Part shown: positions 43,681-51,458 of the stretch, one piece after another
Position numbering within the stretch: position 1 is the stretch's first letter
Layout of the letters: each line of letters starts with the position of its first letter
DNA from: Flavobacterium sp. 90
GTDB lineage: Bacteria > Bacteroidota > Bacteroidia > Flavobacteriales > Flavobacteriaceae
NCBI RefSeq assembly: GCF_004339525.1
Contig: NZ_SMGE01000001.1
Coordinates: 1,550,001-1,614,000, forward strand
DNA: 64,000 nucleotides
Direction of reading: 5' to 3'
The notes under the pieces: generated by a model
What the model was told of the DNA's origin: nothing
The model's input: only the letters and a program-made list of their open reading frames with translations
The model's database searches: none
Translations under genes and position numbers: made by a program

Positions 43681-43719
43681 AAAAATGCCCATTTCATTAG
43701 TTATGAAATGGGCATTTTT
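43681..43719. terminator. Bidirectional terminator between the second TauE gene and the Rrf2 gene
   Basis: The arms AAAAATGCCCATTTCAT / ATGAAATGGGCATTTTT have a 5-nt loop. T-runs follow on both strands, so it serves the two convergent genes. Confidence 0.92.
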
Positions 43720-43743
43720 GTATCATTATTTAAGCAATATTGC

Positions 43744-44154
43744 TTAAAATGCAATATCTGCTAATGAATTACTTTCCAGAATTTTAAGTGTATTATCACG
43801 AACCTCTGTCATTAAACGTCTTGCTGCACAGGTAGTTTCATCATCACAATCATCACATTTTTCATAAAAGTTATGACTCGCGCACGGAAGCAATGCTATC
43901 GGACCTTCGAGGATACGATAGACTTTTGCCATACTGATATCTTTTGGATCTTTTATCAGATAATAGCCACCGCCCTTTCCTTTTTTCGCTCCTAGAAAAC
44001 CTGAATTTCTGAGGAGTAATAAAATACTTTCTAAGAACTTAATTGAAATATGTTCGCTTTTTGCAATTTCTGCAATTTGTACAGGATCATTATTTTCTCG
44101 TCTGGCTAAATATGTTAAGGCTTTAATTCCGTATTTTGTTTTCTTTGAAAGCAT
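43744..44154 (-). CDS. Rrf2-family transcriptional regulator with four C-terminal cysteines
   Basis: The 136-aa protein has the Rrf2 winged helix: start MLSKKTKYGIKALTYLA, recognition region HISIKFLESILLLLRN, wing GAKKGKGGGYYL, and the dimerisation helix with EGPIALLPC. Four Cys (91, 100, 103, 109) with spacing C-x8-C-x2-C-x5-C lie in the loop that carries the Fe-S ligands in IscR/NsrR, though the spacing differs. CymR-like Rrf2 proteins regulate cysteine metabolism. Its place beside both TauE genes and the sulfate operon suggests that it controls them, either by Fe-S state or by a CymR/CysK-like mechanism. Confidence 0.88.
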   Translation of the reverse strand: MLSKKTKYGIKALTYLARRENNDPVQIAEIAKSEHISIKFLESILLLLRNSGFLGAKKGKGGGYYLIKDPKDISMAKVYRILEGPIALLPCASHNFYEKCDDCDDETTCAARRLMTEVRDNTLKILESNSLADIAF

Positions 44155-44286
44155 TTTTATATTTTAGATCGTAATTATAAATTCTAGTTCTAAAGTTATC
44201 AAAAGAATTAAAACAAACATTACGCATATTTTCTTCAACAAAAATAATCTTTTTAAATGAGAATATAACAGATTCAATCTATATTC

Positions 44287-44299
44287 TACTAAATTAGTA
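44287..44299. promoter_or_regulatory. Palindrome TACTAAATTAGTA upstream of the Rrf2 gene
   Basis: A 13-bp palindrome with odd centre lies about 130 bp before the Rrf2 start codon. It may be a regulator site; it does not match the sulfate operon palindrome. Confidence 0.25.
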
Positions 44300-44363
44300 T
44301 AGTTTAAAGAAGTACAAACTAAAAACAGCCTTTGACTTTATCTAATTTAGCAGAAAATCATTT

Positions 44364-44891
44364 TTATAACAACGATTTCAAAATATCACTACAAATTAAA
44401 GACACATTATTTTTCATCAAATATAATTGATGATTATCGTCTTTGATAATTTCGTGATTTAAATTCAAATCCAAATACCATTGTGAGTGAGGTTTGTTTG
44501 AATCTTTTTCTCCAAAATATAATTTCAGTTCACAATTTGGAGATTCCGTTTCATATCGCAATCTAGTTGAAGAAACAGCAAATAAATTTGAAACTTCAAG
44601 ACCTTTCAAAGCAGCTTTCCACGCTATTGTTCCACCAATACTGAATCCTAAAACTAATACTTTTCCTTTTTCTAAGTTGAGTAAAGTTTCAACCGCTTTA
44701 TCGATTCCTCCGTTAAGAAACTGAGCATGAATATAACTTTCTGAAAAATTAGCCGAATCAATTTCTGCAAGTTTTAATACATCGTAATACCGAATCTCAA
44801 ATTTAATCTTCAGTAAATCTATATATTGCTGAATCCATTCCTGATTATCTCCTCCATATAAATCTGATAAAATAAGTAATCTTGGTTTCAT
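44364..44891 (-). CDS. Small alpha/beta-hydrolase-fold protein
   Basis: From the ATG at 44891 the protein has 175 aa; ten extra upstream residues (start 44921) overlap a palindrome and are unlikely. The nucleophile elbow GFSIGG has Ser84 after strand KVLVL, the acid lies in LYFGEKDSN and the His in DDNHQLYLM, in the order expected for a serine hydrolase. It is much shorter than classical esterases, like the DUF/RBBP9-type or dienelactone-hydrolase-like minimal proteins. It follows metZ on the same strand, separated by a strong hairpin, and its substrate is unknown. Confidence 0.75.
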   Translation of the reverse strand: MKPRLLILSDLYGGDNQEWIQQYIDLLKIKFEIRYYDVLKLAEIDSANFSESYIHAQFLNGGIDKAVETLLNLEKGKVLVLGFSIGGTIAWKAALKGLEVSNLFAVSSTRLRYETESPNCELKLYFGEKDSNKPHSQWYLDLNLNHEIIKDDNHQLYLMKNNVSLICSDILKSLL

Positions 44892-44908
44892 AGAGAATAA
44901 AATAAAAA

Positions 44909-44966
44909 TGTCAGACTGCACGAGAACAAAGCTAAATCTACAACTTTGAATTCGTTCAGTCTGACA
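44909..44966. other. Long hairpin between metZ and the small hydrolase gene
   Basis: Perfect 10-bp arms TGTCAGACTG / CAGTCTGACA plus inner ACGA/TCGT and CAAAG/CTTTG pairs give a 58-nt hairpin 20 bp after the metZ stop codon. It could be a terminator, an mRNA 3' stabiliser or a dispersed palindrome. No strong T-run follows on the minus strand. Confidence 0.5.
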
Positions 44967-44985
44967 ACTATATTAATTAATTCAC

Positions 44986-46158
44986 TTAAGAAAGTGCCTG
45001 ATCTAAATCAGCAATAATATCTTTTACGCTTTCCAAACCTACAGACACACGTACTAAACCTTGTGTGATTCCTACTGCTAATTGATCTTCTTCAGATAAT
45101 TTACTATGTGTTGTTGATGCCGGATGTGTTACTATAGTTTTTACATCTCCAATATTTGCCGAAAGTGAGCATAGTTTAATCTTATCCAAGAATTTTCTTC
45201 CTGCTTCAAGCCCGCCTTTAATTTCAATTGCGATGATGTTACCACCTAAAAGCATTTGCTTTTTAGCAATCTCATATTTTGGGTGTGATTTTAGAAACGG
45301 ATATTTCACACTATTTACATTTGGGTGACTCTCTAAAAACTCTGCAACTTTTAATGCATTTTCGCAATGTTTGTCAACGCGTACAGCCAAAGTCTCTAAA
45401 CTTTTTGACAAAACCCAAGCATTAAATGGTGACATTGCCGGTCCTGTATTTCTTGAAAACAAATAGATTTTACGAATTAACTCAGCGTCTCCAACTGCAA
45501 CTCCACCTAAAACACGTCCTTGTCCGTCAATTAGTTTTGTAGCAGAATGGACAACCAAATGTGCGCCGTATTTAATAGGCTGCTGAATGTATGGCGTAGC
45601 AAAACAGTTGTCGATTATTAAAATCAAATTGTGCTTTTTTGCGATCTGACCTAACAATTCCAAATCAACTACGTCTACACCAGGATTTGTAGGCGTCTCA
45701 GCATATAAAATTTTAGTATTTGGCTTAATAAAACCTTCGATTGTTTCCGGTTTATTGATATCAAAATAGGTTGTTTCAATATTCCATTTTGGAAAATAAG
45801 TCATAAACAACGCGTGAGTCGATCCAAAGACACTTCCCGCAGAAACGATATGATCTCCTGAATCCAACAGTGCTGCAAATGTAGAATATATAGCAGCCAT
45901 TCCGGTTGCAAAAGCATAACCTGCTTCTGCACCTTCCATAGCACAAACTTTATCTACAAACTCCGTTGTATTTGGGTTACTAAAACGGGAATAAATATTA
46001 CGTACTTTTTCTTCTGTAAAAGAAGCTCTCATATCCTCTGCATCTTCAAATACAAAACTTGATGATAAATACAAAGGAGTTGAATGTTCCTGAAATTGCG
46101 ATTTTTCTAAATGTGTGCGTATGGCTAAGGTTTCAAAACCTAATTCTTCTTCGTTCAT
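44986..46158 (-). CDS. metZ: Trans-sulfuration PLP enzyme, O-succinyl/acetylhomoserine sulfhydrylase (MetZ-like)
   Basis: From the ATG at 46158 the protein has 390 aa; a ten-residue extension to 46188 overlaps a word repeat. It is a fold-type I PLP enzyme of the Cys/Met metabolism family with Lys208 in VVHSATKLIDGQGRVLGG, NIYSRFSNPNTTEF, GYAFATGMAAIYS and ETPTNPGVDVVDL. Sequence and operon position after metX and thrA point to direct sulfhydrylation of activated homoserine to homocysteine. It could also act as a cystathionine synthase or lyase; family sequence alone does not settle this. Confidence 0.85.
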   Translation of the reverse strand: MNEEELGFETLAIRTHLEKSQFQEHSTPLYLSSSFVFEDAEDMRASFTEEKVRNIYSRFSNPNTTEFVDKVCAMEGAEAGYAFATGMAAIYSTFAALLDSGDHIVSAGSVFGSTHALFMTYFPKWNIETTYFDINKPETIEGFIKPNTKILYAETPTNPGVDVVDLELLGQIAKKHNLILIIDNCFATPYIQQPIKYGAHLVVHSATKLIDGQGRVLGGVAVGDAELIRKIYLFSRNTGPAMSPFNAWVLSKSLETLAVRVDKHCENALKVAEFLESHPNVNSVKYPFLKSHPKYEIAKKQMLLGGNIIAIEIKGGLEAGRKFLDKIKLCSLSANIGDVKTIVTHPASTTHSKLSEEDQLAVGITQGLVRVSVGLESVKDIIADLDQALS

Positions 46159-46297
46159 TTTTTTAGTTTTTCTAGTTTCAAGTTCCAAGTTCCAAGTTTT
46201 TTCGATAGATAAAAACCAGAATTTAAAACTAAAACTATAGTGAGTTTTAAGTCAACATAAAAATTATCTAATTTTCTATTGGACTAATTTTCTAATT

Positions 46298-46723
46298 CTA
46301 TAATATTTCGTTGTTCAATACAACTTTGTAATTTATTGTAGCTGTTGGTTCAATTGTTTTAGAAACTGAACAATATTTTTCGAAAGAAAGCTGCGCTGCT
46401 TTTTGTGCTTTTTCAGGGTTAATATCCCCTTCTAAGTAAAAAACTACGTTGATTTCTTTAAAAGGTGTTGCTTCTCCAACTTTTACACGTTCTCCTTCAA
46501 CTTCAGCATTGAATGACGTTATTTCCTGACGTTGTTTCTTCAAAATCGAAATCATATCAATGGCGCTACATCCTGCAACTCCCATTAATACTAATTCCAT
46601 TGGGCTTGCACCTAAATCGCTTCCGCCAAATTCGGCTCTGCTATCTACATCAACTACATGACCTCTTTCATTTTTGAGTTTAAAATGAAACGCGTCGTTT
46701 ACTCTGTTTAAAGTTACTTTCAT
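46298..46723 (-). CDS. OsmC-family protein
   Basis: From the ATG at 46723 the protein has 141 aa; the 12 extra residues of the longer frame (start 46759) are low-complexity Asn/Lys from an A/T tract. It carries the paired OsmC cysteines, Cys52 in MGVAGCSAIDMI and Cys118 in FEKYCSVSKTI, with SDLGASPMELVL. OsmC/Ohr proteins reduce organic hydroperoxides with these cysteines. It sits between thrA and metZ in the methionine operon, an arrangement that suggests protection of thiol metabolism, but its substrate is not known. Confidence 0.85.
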   Translation of the reverse strand: MKVTLNRVNDAFHFKLKNERGHVVDVDSRAEFGGSDLGASPMELVLMGVAGCSAIDMISILKKQRQEITSFNAEVEGERVKVGEATPFKEINVVFYLEGDINPEKAQKAAQLSFEKYCSVSKTIEPTATINYKVVLNNEIL

Positions 46724-46800
46724 TGTGTTGTTCTTTTTTTTGTTTTTGTTTGAGCTCAAATCAGAAATCTAAACTCTAAAATCTGCATTCTAAAATCAAA

Positions 46801-49215
46801 TTACCCTTTATCAGATAATCTCAAAATATCTCCAAATACACCTCTCGCTGTTACCGCAGAACCTGCACCGGCTCCCTGAATAACGATTGGACGATCTCCG
46901 TAAGATTCTGTATAAATTTCGAAGAAAGAATCCGAGCCTTTTAATCCGCCCAAAGCAGTATCTGACGGAACTGAAACTAATTTTACTTCGAGAATTCCTT
47001 TGTCATTTTGCAAATCTCCAGACAATTCACCAATGTATCTTAATACGTGATTGGGCTTTTGATCGGCTTTTATTTTCTCATAAATTGGATCGAATTCTTT
47101 TAGTTTTGTCAAGAAATCAGAAACATTTCCTTCACGTAAATGTTCCGGAATTAGGTTTTGAATTGAGATTTCTTCAAACTCATTTTGCAAATCTAATTCT
47201 CTTGCTAAAATCAATAATTTTCTTCCCACATCATTTCCGCATAAATCTTCACGCGGATCTGGTTCTGTATATCCGTTGTCGATTGCTTCTTTCAAAATTT
47301 CGCTAAACGGAACATCTTTCGCAGAGAAATTATTAAATAAATAGCTTAATGTTCCGGAGAAAACTCCTTTTATTTTTGTGATGTTTTCACCAGAAAGATG
47401 CAATAATTTTATGGTATCAATTAATGGTAATCCTGCACCAACATTAGTCTCGTACAAATAATTCTTCTGATTATCTGCCAATGATTTTCTTAGTTCTTTA
47501 TAAAAACCATAACTCAATGTATTCGCTACTTTATTGGATGAAATTAAATCAAAACTGCTTTCAATAAGCGGTATATAATTCTCAACAAAACTTGCACTTG
47601 CTGTATTATCAATCGCAATTAAGTTCTCTAAATGATATTCATTTGCATAAGCGATAATATCTTTGATTGTATAAGCTTCTCCTTTACTTGCAATATCATT
47701 TTTCCAGTTTGAAGTTACGCCATTTCTATTTAAAAGTAACTTTTTAGAATTTGCAATTGCAAAAACATTCAGTTTTACATCTTTACGTTTCTCAATCGCC
47801 GCAGCCGATTCTAAAATTTGATTAATCAAAGTTCCTCCAACTAATCCGTGACCGAAAATAGCAATGTTGATTTTCTTAGAAACTCCGAAGATTTCTCCGT
47901 GAATTACGTTTAAAGCTTTATTCAGTTCTTCTTTTTTAACAACCAAACTCACGTTTTTACCCGTAACGGTATTGTTGAATAATATTGGAACTATTTTGTT
48001 TTTAATTAAAGCCGTGTAAGGTTTATGGAAAGTACTTAAATCCTGTCCAATAATCGAAATTACCGAAACATTATCTGTTACTGTAATTTGGTTTACATCT
48101 TTAGAATAAAAGTCGTTTTCAAACTCTTTTTCTAACTCGACCATTGCAAGAGTTGCTTTATCTTTTGCCACAACCAGTCCGATTCCTCTTTCTGAAGAAC
48201 CTTGAGAAATAATACTTACACTGATGTTATGATCGCCCATAACTTTAAAAATACGAGCATCAACACCTGATTTCCCAAGTAATCCACGACCTTCAAGATT
48301 TACCAAAGAAACATTTTCTAAAACAGAAAGTGTTTTAATCCCTTCTTTAGCAGAATCTGAAGTAATTAAAGTTCCACGGTTTTCATGATTAAAAGTATTT
48401 AAAATACGAAGCGGAATATTTTTTTCTAATAATGGAATTATCGTTTTAGCATGTAGAATTGTTGCTCCAAAATTGGCCAATTCATTTGCTTCATTAAATG
48501 ATAAATATTCAATTTTTTTAGCATCGGCTACCAAATCAGGATTTGCGGTATAAATTCCGTCTACGTGTGTAAAGTTCTGAAGCTCTTCAGCATCCAAATA
48601 ATTAGCAATTAACGAAGCGGTGTAATTACTTCCGTTTCTTCCTAATGTTGTGGTGTCGTTGTTGTTGTTTGAACCAATGAAACCTGTAACGATATTAACT
48701 GTTTCTCCGTTATGTAATTTGAAATAATTGATTACATTTTTTTTCGAAAGTTGTTCTAAAGGCTGTGCATCACCAAATTTCGAATCGGTTTTTAGCAATT
48801 CTCTTGTATCAACAAAATTCGCAGGAATCCCTTTTTCAACTAAAATTGAAGTCAATAATTTAGCAGAAAGCAATTCGCCTTTAGACAAAATCTGATCTTT
48901 AATTTTATTGCTGTAATCTCCTATCAGGCTAACTCCTTCAAAAAGTTTATCCAAAATATTAAACTCTTCAGATAAATCAACTTGTGGAAAATCTGAAGCT
49001 TGATATGCTTTAAAGCTTTCTAATAAAGGTTTGTAATTACCATTTTTAGCCGCTATTCTTAAAATATCTTCAAGTTCATCTGTTGCATTTCCGCGGGCAG
49101 AAACTACTACGGCAATTTTTTCGCCTTGATTTACTTTATCTGAAATGATTGAAACTACCTTGCTAAGTCCTTCTCCGTTTGATAACGATTTGCCTCCAAA
49201 TTTTAATATTTTCAT
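46801..49215 (-). CDS. thrA: Bifunctional aspartate kinase/homoserine dehydrogenase
   Basis: The 804-aa fusion has an N-terminal aspartate kinase with KFGGKSLSN (5-13), TTLGRNGSNYTASLIA and THVDGIYTANPDLV, then ACT regulatory modules (LLGKSGVDARIFKVMGDHNISVSIISQ and a second unit near 390). From about residue 450 comes homoserine dehydrogenase with FGHGLVGG, TNVGAGLPLIDTI, GVFSGTLSYLFNNF and DPREDLCGNDVGRKLLIL. It makes the homoserine backbone used by MetX, starting 1 bp after the metX stop. Being inside the met operon, it may mainly serve methionine. A separate single-domain homoserine dehydrogenase is encoded at 51459. Confidence 0.93.
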   Translation of the reverse strand: MKILKFGGKSLSNGEGLSKVVSIISDKVNQGEKIAVVVSARGNATDELEDILRIAAKNGNYKPLLESFKAYQASDFPQVDLSEEFNILDKLFEGVSLIGDYSNKIKDQILSKGELLSAKLLTSILVEKGIPANFVDTRELLKTDSKFGDAQPLEQLSKKNVINYFKLHNGETVNIVTGFIGSNNNNDTTTLGRNGSNYTASLIANYLDAEELQNFTHVDGIYTANPDLVADAKKIEYLSFNEANELANFGATILHAKTIIPLLEKNIPLRILNTFNHENRGTLITSDSAKEGIKTLSVLENVSLVNLEGRGLLGKSGVDARIFKVMGDHNISVSIISQGSSERGIGLVVAKDKATLAMVELEKEFENDFYSKDVNQITVTDNVSVISIIGQDLSTFHKPYTALIKNKIVPILFNNTVTGKNVSLVVKKEELNKALNVIHGEIFGVSKKINIAIFGHGLVGGTLINQILESAAAIEKRKDVKLNVFAIANSKKLLLNRNGVTSNWKNDIASKGEAYTIKDIIAYANEYHLENLIAIDNTASASFVENYIPLIESSFDLISSNKVANTLSYGFYKELRKSLADNQKNYLYETNVGAGLPLIDTIKLLHLSGENITKIKGVFSGTLSYLFNNFSAKDVPFSEILKEAIDNGYTEPDPREDLCGNDVGRKLLILARELDLQNEFEEISIQNLIPEHLREGNVSDFLTKLKEFDPIYEKIKADQKPNHVLRYIGELSGDLQNDKGILEVKLVSVPSDTALGGLKGSDSFFEIYTESYGDRPIVIQGAGAGSAVTARGVFGDILRLSDKG

Positions 49216-49216
49216 T

Positions 49217-50206
49217 TTATTTTTCTATTGTTTCTGCCTTAAAAATATCGGCAAGTAAATGATCTAATTGTTTGTACTCGATTAAAAAAGCGTCATGTCC
49301 GTGAACTGAATCTATTTCGCTATAAAAAACATTGTCTTTGAACTTTTTTAAGTCCTGAAAAGTTTCCCGATTTTCTTTTGGTGTAAAAAACAAATCCGAA
49401 TTGATTCCGATAATATGAATCGCTGCATTTGTTCTAGACATTAAAGTTTCAAAATCGTCACTATTTCTGGTAATATCTATGGTTTTAAGTAATTGGTTCA
49501 TCAGTTTATATGATGCCAATTGATATCTCTTTTGTAGTTTTTCACCGTGATGTGCCAACCAGCTTTCGATATTAAAAACAGAAAGATTGGCATTGATTGT
49601 ACGCTGAAATTTTTCTTTGAATGATTCAGGAGATCTGTAACACAACATTGCATGAATTCTGGCATCTTCAATAGGACGTGACGAATTATTAAGAATCTGC
49701 TCTTGCAAATAGCAATTAGCAATCATCCAGTCCGTCGATTTCCAGTCTGTAGCAATGGGAATTAGGTTTTGAGTAATATTAGGTTCTAATGCAAGAATTT
49801 CCCAAGCGATTCCTCCGCCAACAGAACCTCCAATAATGGTGTGTACCTGATTAATATTTAAAGCTTCTAAACCTTTTATAAATATTCTGGCAATATCTCT
49901 GGTGGTAAAATCCAGATAATTTTCAATTATAAACGAATCGTTTCCATTTCCCGGAACATCAAATGCCAGGATAGTATATTTTTGGGTATCAATCGTTTTT
50001 TCTTCGCCAATTAAATCATTCCACCAGCCATTTTCTCCAGTTACCTCAGCGTTTCCTGTCAAAGCATGATTAACCAAAACTATAGGCGCACTATGTAAAG
50101 GCAAACCAGAAAGCGTAAAACTTAACGGTAATGAAAGATATGCTGCACCACTTTCGGTGATGAAATCTTGAATTATAATGGGACTTGGTATATTTTCCAA
50201 TTTCAA
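49217..50206 (-). CDS. metX: Homoserine O-acetyltransferase-family alpha/beta hydrolase (MetX-like)
   Basis: The 329-aa alpha/beta-fold protein has the MetX signatures NHALTGNAEV (46-55) and nucleophile Ser128 in IGGSVGGGIAWE, then HIIGINSDLFFTPKE (catalytic Asp) and DSVHGHDAFLIEY (catalytic His). It acetylates homoserine with acetyl-CoA for MetZ/MetY. It is shorter than classical MetX (about 370-380 aa), as is common in flavobacteria. The start codon lies 73 nt after a SAM-I riboswitch, so SAM directly represses it, and it heads thrA-osmC-metZ. Confidence 0.9.
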   Translation of the reverse strand: MKLENIPSPIIIQDFITESGAAYLSLPLSFTLSGLPLHSAPIVLVNHALTGNAEVTGENGWWNDLIGEEKTIDTQKYTILAFDVPGNGNDSFIIENYLDFTTRDIARIFIKGLEALNINQVHTIIGGSVGGGIAWEILALEPNITQNLIPIATDWKSTDWMIANCYLQEQILNNSSRPIEDARIHAMLCYRSPESFKEKFQRTINANLSVFNIESWLAHHGEKLQKRYQLASYKLMNQLLKTIDITRNSDDFETLMSRTNAAIHIIGINSDLFFTPKENRETFQDLKKFKDNVFYSEIDSVHGHDAFLIEYKQLDHLLADIFKAETIEK

Positions 50207-50278
50207 ATCTTTTTATTATTGATTTGTATGTGGAAATATTAGAAAGAAAGTACTAGAGTGAAACTAGAAAAATTCTTG

Positions 50279-50387
50279 TTGTTATCTTTCCACGTTTGGG
50301 CGTGGTAGAATGCAGCACCTTCTTCGATTTAACGAAGGGTTGCTAAGGATTCATCGGGTCTAATCCCTCGTCCTTTCTTTATAACAT
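50279..50387 (-). promoter_or_regulatory. SAM-I (S-box) riboswitch of the metX operon
   Basis: On the minus strand the core reads GGACGAGGGA, GACCCGATGAATCCTTAGCAACC, P3 (CTTCG...CGAAG), GGTGCTGCATTC and P4 CCACG/CGTGG, closed by P1 ATAAC.../GTTAT. It matches the metH riboswitch at 31665 almost base for base in the core. Only 73 nt separate it from the metX start and no terminator hairpin is visible, so control may be translational. Confidence 0.93.
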
Positions 50388-50414
50388 TTCAATACGTTTT
50401 TGAACTTAAAGGTG

Positions 50415-50446
50415 CAAATTAACTACTTATTTCTTAAACTAACAAA
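50415..50446 (-). promoter_or_regulatory. Internal promoter for the metX riboswitch transcript
   Basis: TTTG (50443-50446), 20 bp, TTAATTTG (50415-50422) on the minus strand, 27 bp before the riboswitch. Thus metX can be transcribed independently of the Cys leader further upstream. The rest of the gap (50447-50652) holds a reduplicated AAAGTC word array near 50488-50524 and otherwise nothing that I recognise. Confidence 0.5.
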
Positions 50447-50652
50447 TTTTATCGAAACTGATTCTGCAATTTCTTAAACATAATTTAAAATAAGTCGAAA
50501 GTTTAAAAGTCATAAAGTCAAAAGAATTGGCATCAATTAAATACATCAATCTCTTTTGTTTACTATTTAAAAACTATTATACGCAAAAAATTACCGAACA
50601 ATTTGCCCAGTAAAATTTAGCAGGTTTCCCTTATTTTATGACACTTTCTGAT

Positions 50653-50844
50653 TTAGATAAAAAGTGTTTCATTTTCTTTTGAATACATCAAAAACAATAA
50701 AGAATTTGGTTCTTTTTTCTCCGCTTTTTTATCTGTTTCAGTTATTCCGAAACTTGGATGAATCAATTCGTTTACTGGCGGTGGATTATTTCTTTCGATT
50801 TTGCTTCTGAAAAGTTTTTTTCTTAAGTAGTTAATTGTGCTCAT
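50653..50844 (-). CDS. Small 63-aa protein of the Cys/Met-leader regulon (copy A)
   Basis: A 63-codon ORF begins 84 nt after the attenuator hairpin of the Cys-rich leader. The protein is basic in its first third (YLRKKLFRSKIERN) and ends SLLFLMYSKENETLFI. A second 63-aa ORF in the same position after the metY leader (54075-54266) has the same start M-x-T-x-N and C-terminal pattern SLL-x-LMYS-x-E-x-E-x-x-FI. Same length, same context and a shared C-terminal motif indicate a real family, unknown to me. It may be a small regulator or a modulator of the sulfhydrylases. Confidence 0.6.
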   Translation of the reverse strand: MSTINYLRKKLFRSKIERNNPPPVNELIHPSFGITETDKKAEKKEPNSLLFLMYSKENETLFI

Positions 50845-50927
50845 GATATTTAAGTTTATGTTAGTTTGCGTTTTATAATCTTTATTGTTTGTTTAATTCT
50901 TTGTTATGGTAACCAAATGGAATAAAA

Positions 50928-50961
50928 AAACCCTTTTGGGTTTTTAATACCAAAAGGGTTT
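50928..50961 (-). terminator. Attenuator terminator after Cys leader 1
   Basis: The minus-strand arms AAACCCTTTTGG and CCAAAAGGGTTT have a 10-nt loop and are followed by seven or more T. A competing antiterminator can form: the 10 nt just after and including the leader stop (complement of 50985-50994, AUACUAAAAG) pair with CUUUUGGUAU (complement of 50947-50956), destroying the 5' arm. Confidence 0.85.
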
Positions 50962-50993
50962 AAGTTTTTTACAACTTATATATACTTTTAGTA

Positions 50994-51095
50994 TCAACAG
51001 ACGCATACACAAATACGTGCGACGTTAAACATCTTGTTCATCTGTAGGGATTTATTCATCTTTGATTTACTTGCTATTTTAAAAAAATCTTGCAT
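50994..51095 (-). CDS. Cysteine-rich leader peptide 1 (attenuator of small-protein/metX region)
   Basis: A 33-codon frame runs from the ATG at 51095 to the TGA at 50994-50996; an internal ATG at 51059 would give 21 codons. It ends ARICVCVC, so Cys occupies positions 29, 31 and 33, with Met at 13, 19 and 22. The stop codon overlaps the first base of an antiterminator strand, and the terminator starts 33 nt further on. A ribosome waiting for Cys-tRNA would leave the antiterminator free; one reaching the stop would cover it. It is read as a transcription-attenuation leader. Confidence 0.65.
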   Translation of the reverse strand: MQDFFKIASKSKMNKSLQMNKMFNVARICVCVC

Positions 51096-51313
51096 TTGTT
51101 TGTCTTTAAAAGCTTCTCGAAACTGCTGAATTATTTTTACTTATTTTTCCTCTTCAAAATCAATAAGATATAAAATTCATCAACGGTTTTATCCGATTAA
51201 CATAACTATTATTTAGAATAACTAAATTTATCTTCTTGGTGTTTTTGAGGTATTACAAATGTGCGAATATTTTTTCAATTACGCAAGTGAGGATCAACAA
51301 ATTAATCTTAAAA

Positions 51314-51350
51314 AACGTTAAAAAACATCATTTTAACGTTAAAAAACATC
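51314..51350. repeat. Two direct copies of AACGTTAAAAAACATC, 21 bp apart
   Basis: Identical 16-bp words at 51314-51329 and 51335-51350 are offset by two helical turns. They lie between the hom gene end and Cys leader 1 and could be a protein-binding site. No other feature is seen in 51096-51458; an open frame of 71 codons on the plus strand there looks accidental. Confidence 0.4.
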
Positions 51351-51458
51351 TTACAAAATTGGCTTTTGTTAAAATGAGAGTTAAAACCTACAAAAAATAC
51401 GTTACAAATTTTCCTGTTTCAAAATATCAAAGAACAACTAACTACTATTAAAAGCCAC

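Noticed and set aside
50928..51095. T-box riboswitch as explanation for the leader
   Set aside because: No T-box sequence or specifier stem is seen, T-boxes are rare in Bacteroidota, and the ORF plus terminator layout explains the data better.
51236..51451. 71-codon plus-strand open frame between hom and Cys leader 1
   Set aside because: It runs through direct repeats and AT-rich sequence, has no promoter and a low-complexity Lys/Asn product, and lies opposite the leader region.
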